Of a stretch of DNA of 9,318 nt, positions 1 through 7,600 are shown piece after piece; the first letter of the stretch is position 1, and each line of letters begins with the position of its first letter. The stretch spans positions 1 through 9,318 of the forward strand of contig CANODN010000063.1 of assembly GCA_947564765.1 (NCBI GenBank). Reading direction: 5' to 3'. The notes under the pieces are model-generated. The model ran no database searches. It saw only the letters and a program-made list of their open reading frames with translations, and was not told where the DNA came from. A program made the translations under genes and the position numbers. This DNA is from an uncultured Roseburia sp. (GTDB lineage Bacteria > Bacillota > Clostridia > Lachnospirales > Lachnospiraceae).

Positions 1-1
1 A

Positions 2-517
2 AAACAGGATAATCTGGTGGAACACAGGGAAGCGTCCAACCGTTTTCAGTCATTGAACGGGGAATGGGATTTCCGTTATTATGAGAGCATCTATGATCTG
101 AAAGAAGAATTTTACAGGGAGGACAGTAAAAAGTCCCCTGACTGGGGAAAAATTCCGGTACCTTCCGTATGGCAGACACAGGGGTATGACAGGCATCAGT
201 ATACGAATGTCAGGTATCCCTTTCCGTTGGATCCGCCCTATGTACCTCATGAAAATCCATGCGGAGCTTACAGGCGTCATTTCTGGTGGAAAAGAGATGC
301 TGCGGCACCGAAGGTATTCCTAAATTTTGAAGGTGTGGATTCCTGTTTTTATGTATGGCTGAACGGAAAGTATGTGGGATACAGCCAGGTTTCACATGCC
401 ACAAGCGAATTTGATGTGACCTCCCTGATCAGGGAAGGGGATAATCTGCTGGCTGTGCTGGTTTTGAAATGGTGTGACGGAAGTTACATGGAGGATCAGG
501 ATAAATTCCGCATATGA
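2..517 (+). pseudogene. lacZ: Beta-galactosidase (GH2, LacZ type), N-terminal fragment only
   Basis: This is a fragment of a LacZ-type GH2 beta-galactosidase, which hydrolyses lactose and other beta-galactosides. The frame is open from base 2 with no plausible start or ribosome binding site, so the gene begins left of the window; the GTG at 17 is only the first start-like codon. The readable part (about 170 residues) matches the GH2 N-terminal sugar-binding domain: SLNGEWDFRYY, the IPVPSVWQTQGYDRHQYTNV block, FEGVDSCFYVWLNGKYVGYSQ, and NLLAVLVLKWCDGSYMEDQDKFR near the end. In the family this last block continues as FRMSGIFRDVYLL. Here it reads FRI and then TGA at 515-517. The Ig-like domain, the catalytic TIM barrel with both glutamates, and the C-terminal domains of the roughly 1000-residue enzyme are absent, so the product should be inactive. 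The family call is firm from the motifs; the cause of the truncation is unknown. Confidence 0.9.
505..517 (+). other. Breakpoint joining lacZ to the DUF512 gene
   Basis: LacZ-family similarity stops at about 511 and DUF512-family similarity starts at about 508-514, with no spacer, insertion sequence, target duplication or inverted repeat between them. The DUF512 frame is open back only to 505, because a TAA at 502-504 closes it. It reads Ile-Pro-His-Met-Arg-Ser, and a Pro-His or similar pair ahead of this block is plausible for the family. An intact lacZ would be expected to read TTC CGC ATG here. The shared string TCCGCAT at 507-513 may therefore be microhomology between the two parents, but that is inferred because neither parent is available. 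Confidence 0.75.
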
Positions 518-1188
518 GAAGTCTTTCTGTTGTTCCGGTAGGACTGACAAAATACAGAGAAGGACTTTATCCTCTGAAGCCTTTTACAAAAGAAGATGCA
601 AAAGAAGTGCTTTCTCTGATCCACAGCTGGCAGCAGTATTGTATGGATCATTATAATACCCATTTTGTACATGCAGGGGATGAATGGTATCTGCTGGCCG
701 AAGAGGAAATTCCGCCGGAGGAAAATTATGACGGATACCTGCAGCTGGAAAACGGAGTCGGCATGATGCGTCTTTTGGAGAATGAATTTATGGATGCATT
801 GGAAGGGGCAGAGGATGACTCTGATCGAAGGAGAAAAATTACGATTGTAACGGGAGAGCTGGCGGCTTTTCTGCTGGAACAGTTAAGCAGCCGTTTTATG
901 GAGAAGTTTCCCCATATTAAGATAGAAGTGATTCCGATTCACAATGATTTTTTCGGAGAAAAGATTACGGTTTCCGGGCTTTTGACAGGACGGGATATCA
1001 TAGCCCAGTTAAAGGGCAGGAATCTGGGAGAACGGATTTTGCTTCCCTGTAATCTTCTGCGGAGCGGGGAAGAGGTTTTTCTGGATGATGTCACCCTTGA
1101 GGAGCTTGAAAATACTTTACAAGTATCGGCAGATATTGTAAAATCAAGCGGACAAGATTTGGTATCTGCATTGCTTTGCAACGATTGA
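514..1188 (+). CDS. DUF512 / radical-SAM-associated protein, C-terminal half (5'-truncated gene)
   Basis: The 224 residues match the C-terminal half of the DUF512 proteins of Clostridia, which usually have about 430-450 residues: a PDZ-like domain, a radical-SAM-like iron-sulfur region, then DUF512. Visible blocks are LSVVPVGLTKYREGLYPL at the start, DEWYLLAEEE and YDGYLQLENGVGMMRLL in the middle, then ITIVTGELA, HNDFFGEKITVSGLLTG and LLRSGEEVFLDDVT. The PDZ-like and cysteine-rich parts are missing, so the original activity is probably lost; the role of the family is not well established. ATG 514 is internal to the native protein. It overlaps the lacZ stop as ATGA and has no well-placed ribosome binding site (GGAGG at 490-494 is 19 bases away), so any translation would rely on coupling to the lacZ fragment. 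It is best read as a gene remnant with an open frame. It precedes der by 41 bp, which I remember as the usual position of the intact gene. Confidence 0.85.
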   Translation: MRSLSVVPVGLTKYREGLYPLKPFTKEDAKEVLSLIHSWQQYCMDHYNTHFVHAGDEWYLLAEEEIPPEENYDGYLQLENGVGMMRLLENEFMDALEGAEDDSDRRRKITIVTGELAAFLLEQLSSRFMEKFPHIKIEVIPIHNDFFGEKITVSGLLTGRDIIAQLKGRNLGERILLPCNLLRSGEEVFLDDVTLEELENTLQVSADIVKSSGQDLVSALLCND

Positions 1189-1229
1189 AAGCAGGAAAAT
1201 ATATGCAATAATAAGGAGAATGAGAAAAT

Positions 1230-2552
1230 ATGAGCAAGCCGGTTGTAGCGGTAGTAGGCCGTCCGAATGTAGGGAAATCTACGTTATTTAATGTTCTGGC
1301 AGGAGAGAGGATTGCGATCGTCAAGGATACGCCGGGCGTTACCAGAGACAGGATCTATGCAGATGCTTCCTGGCTGGATCAGAATTTTACATTGATTGAT
1401 ACCGGCGGAATTGAGCCGGATTCCAAAGATATTATTTTATCCCAGATGCGGGAACAGGCGCAGATTGCCATTGACACGGCTGACGTGATTCTTTTTCTGA
1501 CGGATGTCAGACAGGGGCTTGTGGATGCGGACGACAAGGTGGCAGATATGCTGCGGCGTTCCAAAAAGCCGGTGATTTTAGTGGTAAATAAGGTTGACAA
1601 TTTTGAAAAATACATGCCGGATGTTTATGAATTTTATAATCTGGGGATTGGGGAGCCGTTTCCTGTTTCGGCATCCTCCAAGCTTGGCATCGGAGATATG
1701 CTGGATGAGATGGTTAAATATTTCCCGAAACAGGTGGCGGAGGAAGAGGAGGATACACGTCCGAAAATTGCCATTATCGGCAAACCAAACGTAGGTAAAT
1801 CCTCACTGGTAAACCGCCTGCTGGGAGAAAACCGTGTAATTGTATCCGATATCGCAGGAACGACAAGAGATGCGGTGGATACGGTGATTTCCTGGCACAA
1901 AGAAGAATATGTATTTATTGATACGGCAGGGCTGCGCAGAAAGAGCAAGGTCAAGGAGGACCTGGAGCGTTACAGTATCATTCGTGCCGTTACGGCTGTG
2001 GAGCGTGCAGATGTGACGCTTTTGGTCATTGATGCTACGGAAGGCGTAACAGAGCAGGATGCAAAGATTGCAGGAATTGCTCATGACAGGGGCAAAGGCA
2101 TTGTTATTATCGTGAATAAATGGGACGCCATCGACAAGGACGATAAGACAATGAATCAGCATACGGAACGAATCCGCCAGATTCTAAGCTTTATGCCTTA
2201 TGCAGAGATTATGTTTATCTCGGCTAAGACAGGACAGAGAACTGGAAAAATTTTTGAAATGATTCAAATGGTTATGGAGAATAATTCCATGCGGATTGCC
2301 ACCGGTGTTTTGAATGAAATTGTGACAGAGGCAGTGGCGATGCAGCAGCCGCCCTCTGATAAAGGCAAGCGGCTGAAAATTTACTATACCACCCAGGTGG
2401 CAGTGAAACCGCCTACCTTTGTGATTTTTGTCAATGACAAGAATCTGATGCATTTTTCGTATATCCGCTATCTGGAAAACCGGATTCGTGATGCATTCGG
2501 ATTTCGGGGGACTTCTTTAAAATTTATTATTCGGGAGAGAAAGGGAGACTGA
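1230..2552 (+). CDS. der: Ribosome biogenesis GTPase Der (EngA)
   Basis: Der is an essential GTPase with two tandem G domains, needed for maturation of the 50S ribosomal subunit in the cytoplasm. The 440-residue protein has the usual family length. The first G domain shows GRPNVGKS (10-17), DTGG (57-60) and NKVD (120-123). An acidic linker (EEEED near 171-175) leads to the second G domain with GKPNVGKSS (184-192), DTAGLRRK (231-238) and NKWD (296-299). The C-terminal KH-like RNA-binding domain covers roughly 350-440. No key motif is missing. The ATG at 1230 is chosen because AAGGAG at 1213-1218 lies 11 bases upstream and the protein starts directly with the first beta strand of the G domain. 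It lies 41 bp after the DUF512 remnant and 4 bp before plsY, so it is probably co-transcribed with the downstream genes. Confidence 0.98.
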   Translation: MSKPVVAVVGRPNVGKSTLFNVLAGERIAIVKDTPGVTRDRIYADASWLDQNFTLIDTGGIEPDSKDIILSQMREQAQIAIDTADVILFLTDVRQGLVDADDKVADMLRRSKKPVILVVNKVDNFEKYMPDVYEFYNLGIGEPFPVSASSKLGIGDMLDEMVKYFPKQVAEEEEDTRPKIAIIGKPNVGKSSLVNRLLGENRVIVSDIAGTTRDAVDTVISWHKEEYVFIDTAGLRRKSKVKEDLERYSIIRAVTAVERADVTLLVIDATEGVTEQDAKIAGIAHDRGKGIVIIVNKWDAIDKDDKTMNQHTERIRQILSFMPYAEIMFISAKTGQRTGKIFEMIQMVMENNSMRIATGVLNEIVTEAVAMQQPPSDKGKRLKIYYTTQVAVKPPTFVIFVNDKNLMHFSYIRYLENRIRDAFGFRGTSLKFIIRERKGD

Positions 2553-2556
2553 TGTC

Positions 2557-3219
2557 ATGTTAATAAATCGCATCATTGTACTGGTGATCGGATATTTTTG
2601 CGGGATATTTTTGTCCGGATACGCTTACAGTAAGTCAAAACACAAAGATATTACCCAAATGGGCAGCGGAAATGCAGGAACGACCAATACGTTTCGTATG
2701 TTTGGCTGGAAGGCAGGTTTGATCACATTGCTGGGGGATGTTTCCAAACCGATTGTGGCTGTTTTGATCACATGGCTTTTGTTTCATAACAGCCAGCCGG
2801 AGGGCGTGCGCCTGCTGGAGTTGTACGCAGGTCTTGGAACGATTATCGGTCATAATCATCCCTTTTATATGAAGAATTTTAAAGGAGGCAAGGGAATCGC
2901 CTGTACCGGCGGAATGATGATTGCCTTCTGTCCCATTGAAGTGCCCATTGGACTCGGTCTGTTTATTGTTGTGACAGCTTTGACAAAATATGTGTCTTTG
3001 GGTTCGATTTTCGGTCTGATCAGTTTTTTTGTTCAGACGGTTGTGTTTGGAGAATTGGGACTTTTAAATGTAACGGACAAATACCGGATAGAGATTTATA
3101 TTCTTGCAGCAGTGATTATGCTGATGGGAATCGTACGTCATCGGGAAAATATCCAACGTCTTTTAAATGGAAATGAAAATAAATTCAGTCTGAAAAAGAA
3201 AGAAGGGACAGTTTCATAA
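2557..3219 (+). CDS. plsY: Acyl-phosphate:glycerol-3-phosphate acyltransferase PlsY
   Basis: PlsY is an integral membrane enzyme that transfers an acyl group from acyl phosphate to position 1 of sn-glycerol 3-phosphate, giving lysophosphatidate, the first committed step of phospholipid synthesis in Gram-positive bacteria. The three conserved cytoplasmic loop motifs are present: GSGNAGTTN (36-44), GHNHP plus FKGGKG (98-113) and RHRENIQRLLNGNENK (194-209). They are separated by hydrophobic segments at about 3-23, 53-76, 114-140, 146-165 and 180-193. The 220 residues are slightly above the usual 190-210, because of a short polar lysine-rich tail. The start at 2557 follows GGGAG at 2543-2547 by 9 bases. 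An ATG at 2552 is closed after three codons and cannot be the start. It lies 4 bp after der and overlaps gpsA by one base. gpsA makes its substrate, which supports the assignment. Confidence 0.97.
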   Translation: MLINRIIVLVIGYFCGIFLSGYAYSKSKHKDITQMGSGNAGTTNTFRMFGWKAGLITLLGDVSKPIVAVLITWLLFHNSQPEGVRLLELYAGLGTIIGHNHPFYMKNFKGGKGIACTGGMMIAFCPIEVPIGLGLFIVVTALTKYVSLGSIFGLISFFVQTVVFGELGLLNVTDKYRIEIYILAAVIMLMGIVRHRENIQRLLNGNENKFSLKKKEGTVS

Positions 3220-4229
3220 TGGCAAAAACAGGAATCATCGGAGCAGGAAGCTGGGGCTGTGCGCTGGCATCGGTATTAGACCGGAACGGACATGAGGTAA
3301 CGGTATGGTCCATTATCGAAGAAGAGGTTTCCATGCTGAGGGAATGTCACGAACATAAGGATAAGCTTCCGGGAGTAACATTATCGGAGAAGATCGTATT
3401 TACAGGCAGCCTGAAGGAAGCGGCAGAAGGGATGGATCTGATTGTTCTTGCCGTACCATCCTCTTATACGAGAAGTACGGCGAAGAAGATGGAGCCGTAT
3501 ATCCGGCAGAATCAGATTGTTGTCAGCGTGGCAAAGGGAATTGAAGAGGAAACACTGATGACATTGTCTGACATTATCGAGGAAGAAATCCCGGCGGCAG
3601 ACGTTGCCGTTTTGTGCGGGCCAAGCCATGCAGAGGAAGTGGGAAAAGAGCTGCCAACGACTCTGGTGGCCGGAGCAAGAACGAGAAAAACCGCAGAATA
3701 TATACAGAAAGTTTTTATGAACGAAGTGTTCCGCGTATATACCAGTCCGGATGTACTGGGAATGGAGCTGGGCGGAGCATTAAAAAATGTCATTGCACTG
3801 GCGGCAGGTATGGCGGACGGACTTGGTTACGGAGATAATACAAAGGCGGCCTTGATCACCAGAGGTATTACGGAAGTCGGACGGCTTGCCGTTGCTATGG
3901 GAGCAAAGGAAGAGACGATTCACGGGCTGACAGGGATCGGAGATTTGATCGTTACCTGTGCCAGCAGGCATTCCAGAAACCGGAAGGCCGGAATGTTAAT
4001 GGGAGAGGGGTATACCATGCAGCAGGCCATGGATGAAGTGAAAATGGTAGTGGAGGGTGTCTATTCCGCAAAGGCGGCGATTGCCTTGGGCGAAAAATAT
4101 CAGATATCCATGCCGATTATTGAACAGGTTAACCGGGTGTTGTTTGAAAATAAGCCGGCAAAGGATGCCGTAAAGGAGCTTATGCTGCGGGATAAAAAGA
4201 CAGAACACACCACACTAGAATGGGAGTAA
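3219..4229 (+). CDS. gpsA: Glycerol-3-phosphate dehydrogenase [NAD(P)+] GpsA
   Basis: GpsA reduces dihydroxyacetone phosphate to sn-glycerol 3-phosphate with NADPH or NADH in the cytoplasm, supplying the backbone for phospholipids. The 336-residue protein has the usual length. The N-terminal Rossmann fold starts with GIIGAGSWGCALA (dinucleotide loop GAGSWG at 8-13). Further signatures are LAVPSS, the GPSHAEEV block (134-141), GGALKNVIALAAG with the expected catalytic lysine at 189, and GLTGIGDLIVTC from 236 followed by SRHSRNRKAG in the substrate-binding C-terminal domain. The ATG at 3219 shares its A with the plsY stop TAA (3217-3219), and AAGGG at 3203-3207 is 11 bases upstream, so translation is probably coupled to plsY. 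PlsY uses its product directly. Nothing looks damaged. Confidence 0.98.
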   Translation: MAKTGIIGAGSWGCALASVLDRNGHEVTVWSIIEEEVSMLRECHEHKDKLPGVTLSEKIVFTGSLKEAAEGMDLIVLAVPSSYTRSTAKKMEPYIRQNQIVVSVAKGIEEETLMTLSDIIEEEIPAADVAVLCGPSHAEEVGKELPTTLVAGARTRKTAEYIQKVFMNEVFRVYTSPDVLGMELGGALKNVIALAAGMADGLGYGDNTKAALITRGITEVGRLAVAMGAKEETIHGLTGIGDLIVTCASRHSRNRKAGMLMGEGYTMQQAMDEVKMVVEGVYSAKAAIALGEKYQISMPIIEQVNRVLFENKPAKDAVKELMLRDKKTEHTTLEWE

Positions 4230-4236
4230 GGATAAA

Positions 4237-4671
4237 ATGGAAACGATTCGGATCAAATATTTTTCGGAGGATATCGAGAGACTTTGTTATATCGACGGCA
4301 AATCCGACTGGATCGATCTTCGGGCGTCGGAAGCCGTGACATTAAAGGCAGGAGATTTTGCGCTGATTCCCTTAGGAGTTGCAATGCAGCTTCCGAAGGG
4401 GTATGAGGGACATCTGGTGCCAAGAAGCTCTACCTTTAAAAATTACGGGATCTTACAGACGAACAGCTGCGGGATTATTGACGGTTCCTATTGCGGAGAT
4501 GAGGATATGTGGCGGATGCCGGTCTATGCAACAAGAGATACCGTAATCGAAAAAAATGACAGGATCTGTCAGTTTCGTATTGTAAAAAATCAGCCGGAGA
4601 TCGTATTTGAGGAATGTACGAATCTGGAAAATACAAGCCGGGGCGGTTTCGGCAGTACGGGAAGGCAATAG
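4237..4671 (+). CDS. dut: dUTP diphosphatase (trimeric dUTPase)
   Basis: The enzyme hydrolyses dUTP to dUMP and pyrophosphate, keeping uracil out of DNA and feeding dTMP synthesis. At 144 residues it fits the homotrimeric family. All five motifs can be followed: IDLRAS (26-31), PRSST (62-66), GIIDGSYCGD (79-88, with Asp82 and Tyr85 as expected active-site residues), DRICQFRI (108-115) and the glycine-rich tail RGGFGSTG (135-142) that closes over the substrate. Motif I reads SDWIDLRAS instead of the more common AGYDLRA, and a short DEDMWRMPVYATRDT stretch follows motif III; I recall both from Firmicutes and phage-like dUTPases. The start at 4237 is 7 bases after the gpsA stop, with GGGAG at 4222-4226 ten bases upstream. 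dnaE follows after 28 bp, a sensible partner because both affect what the replication fork incorporates. Confidence 0.95.
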   Translation: METIRIKYFSEDIERLCYIDGKSDWIDLRASEAVTLKAGDFALIPLGVAMQLPKGYEGHLVPRSSTFKNYGILQTNSCGIIDGSYCGDEDMWRMPVYATRDTVIEKNDRICQFRIVKNQPEIVFEECTNLENTSRGGFGSTGRQ

Positions 4672-4684
4672 GATACGCAAGGAT

Positions 4685-4691
4685 AAAGGAG
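4685..4691 (+). promoter_or_regulatory. Ribosome binding site that fixes the dnaE start
   Basis: AAAGGAG lies 8 bases before the ATG at 4700. The dnaE frame stays open for 31 more codons upstream to an ATG at 4607 inside dut, but that ATG has no comparable site. The protein from 4700 begins directly with the PHP-domain signature HLHVHTEYS, so 4700 is the start. Confidence 0.85.
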
Positions 4692-4699
4692 TAATTACC

Positions 4700-7600
4700 A
4701 TGGCGTTTGCTCATTTGCATGTGCATACGGAGTACAGTCTTTTGGACGGCTCCAATAAAATAAAAGAATATGTTGCAAGAGTGAAGGAACTGGGCATGAC
4801 GGCGGCGGCGATCACAGACCATGGTGTAATGTATGGTGTGATTGATTTTTATAAAGCTGCCAAAGAGGCAGGGATCAACCCGGTTTTAGGCTGTGAGGTA
4901 TATGTTGCGCCCAATTCCCGTTTTGACAGGGAGACGGTGCACGGTGAGGACCGGTATTATCATCTGGTGCTTTTGGCGGAAAACGATACGGGCTACAGTA
5001 ATCTGGTCAAGATCGTGTCCAAAGGATTTGTAGACGGCTATTATTACAAGCCCAGAGTAGATATGGAGGTATTAAGAACCTATCATGAGGGAATCATTGC
5101 ACTAAGCGCCTGTCTGGCTGGAGAGGTACAGCGTTATCTGGTGCGGGGATTTTATGAAGAGGCAAAGGAGACGGCGTTTAAGTATCAGGAATGCTTTGGA
5201 GAGGGAAATTTCTTTCTGGAGCTGCAGGATCATGGGATTTCCCAGCAGCAAATGGTAAATCAGCAGCTGATGCGTCTTTCGAAGGATACAGGAATCGGAC
5301 TGGTGGCTACCAATGATGTACATTATACTTATGAGAAGGATGCCGAGCCTCATGATATTCTGCTTTGTCTCCAGACAGGAAAGAAGCTAAGCGACGAGAA
5401 CCGTATGCGCTACGAGGGCGGACAGTATTATGTCAAGTCAGAGGAAGAGATGAAAACGCTCTTTCCCTATGCCTTGGAAGCCATAGAAAATACCCAGAGG
5501 ATTGCAGACCGCTGCCATGTGGAAATTGAATTCGGTGTAACTAAGCTGCCGGATTTTCCAGTGCCGGAAGGATTTACAACGTATGAGTATTTGAGAAAAC
5601 TTTGCTATGACGGATTAAAAGAACGGTATGCGGATCTGACAGAGGAACTGACAGAACGTCTGGAATATGAGCTTGGCGTAATCAAGAATATGGGTTATGT
5701 GGAATATTTCCTGATTGTATGGGATTATATCCGGTTTGCAAGGGAGAAAGGCATTATAGTCGGCCCTGGCAGAGGAAGCGCGGCAGGCAGCCTTGTTTCC
5801 TATACAACGGGGATTACCAATATCGATCCTATCCCCTATAACCTGATTTTTGAGCGTTTTTTAAATCCCGAACGTATTTCCATGCCTGATATCGATGTGG
5901 ATTTCTGCTTTGAGCGAAGGCAGGAGGTCATCGATTACGTGATCGAAAAATACGGCAAAGAATGCGTTACCCAGATTGTTACCTTTGGTACGCTGGCTGC
6001 AAGAGGCGTTATACGGGATGTGGGCCGGGTTATGGATCTTCCCTATGCATTTGTGGATACCATTGCCAAAAGTATTCCCAATGAACCGGGAATTACCATT
6101 GAAAAAGCCCTTAAGATGAATCCGGAGCTTCGGGGCAGATACGAAAGTGATGAAAGTATAAGACGATTGATCGATATGTCAAAGCGGTTAGAAGGCCTGC
6201 CCCGCCATTCTTCTACCCATGCGGCAGGCGTCGTGATTTCCCAGAAGCCTATGGAAGAATATGTGCCTCTTTGTCTTGGGATCGACGGTATGGTCACCAC
6301 GCAGTTCACAATGACTACCATTGAAGAGCTGGGGCTTTTGAAAATGGATTTTCTGGGACTGAGGACACTGACGGTAATCAAAAATGCAGTGGAAATGGCA
6401 GAAAAGAACCATGGTGTTACTATTGATATTGACCATGTTGATTTTAATGACCAGGCGGTATTGGAAGCTCTCGGCACGGGGAAAACAGACGGGGTGTTCC
6501 AGCTGGAAAGCGCCGGGATGAAGAATTTCATGAAGGAATTAAAGCCGAAAAGCCTGGAGGATATCATTGCAGGGATTGCTCTCTACCGTCCGGGACCTAT
6601 GGATTTTATTCCTGCCTATATCCGGGGCAAAAATCAGTCCGGACAGATTACCTATGACTGTCCCCAGCTGAAACCCATTTTAGAACCGACCTACGGCTGT
6701 ATCGTCTATCAGGAGCAGGTGATGCAGATCGTGCGGGATCTGGCAGGATATACGTTAGGGCGAAGCGATCTGGTACGCCGTGCCATGTCGAAAAAAAAGC
6801 AGTCTGTTATGGAACAGGAGCGTAAAAATTTTGTTTACGGCAATGAAGCGGAGGGGGTACCCGGTTGTCTGGCAAAGGGAATTGACGAAAAGACCGCGAA
6901 CAAAATTTTTGACGAGATGATCGATTTTGCCAAATATGCATTTAACAAATCCCATGCGGCGGCTTATGCAGTAGTGGCATATCAGACTGCCTATTTGAAG
7001 TATTATTATCCCATTGAATTTATGGCGGCGCTGATGACCTCGGTACAGGATCATGTCACAAAGGTTTCCGAATATATTTTGACCTGCAGGAGAATGGGAA
7101 TTTCCATTCTGCCTCCGGATATCAACGAGGGAGAAAGCGGTTTTTCCGTTTCGGGAGGCGGCATCCGCTATGGTCTTTCTGCGATTAAGAGCGTCGGACG
7201 TCCTGTGATCGAGACCATTCTGGAGGAAAGGCGCATCAGAGGAAAATTTTCTTCGTTAAAGGATTTTCTTACCAGAATGAGCGGCGGAGAAATAAATAAA
7301 CGAGCTGTGGAGAATTTTATCAAAGCAGGTGCCCTTGATGGACTTGCAGGAACCAGAAAGCAGAAGATGTTTTCCTATATCGGAATTATGGACGGCATCA
7401 GCCAGGAAAAGAAAAGCTCCATGGAAGGACAGATGAGCCTGTTTGATCTTGTTCCGAAGGAGGAACGGAAGGCATATGAAACCGCTATGCCGGATGTAGG
7501 CGAATATGATAAAGAGACGCTTCTTGGTTTCGAAAAAGAGGTGCTCGGCGTTTATATCAGCGGGCATCCCCTGGAGGAATATGAGGGACGATGGCGGAAA

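Noticed and set aside
500..520. Sequencing frameshift as the cause of the lacZ stop
   Set aside because: The other forward frames after 517 do not resume lacZ; the sequence continues as a different protein family.
474..656. 60-codon + strand frame spanning the lacZ/DUF512 junction
   Set aside because: It is out of frame with both recognisable genes, has no ribosome binding site of note and shows no family similarity, so it is not a meaningful fusion protein.
1185..1212. Promoter-like TTGAAA, 16 bp, TGC-AATAAT before der
   Set aside because: The transcript would start at about 1219, after the AAGGAG ribosome binding site at 1213-1218, so der mRNA would lack it. The match is probably AT-rich chance.
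6043..6567. 174-codon open frame on the - strand inside dnaE
   Set aside because: It lies wholly antisense to conserved dnaE polymerase-core codons, has no recognisable domain and is a shadow of the real gene.
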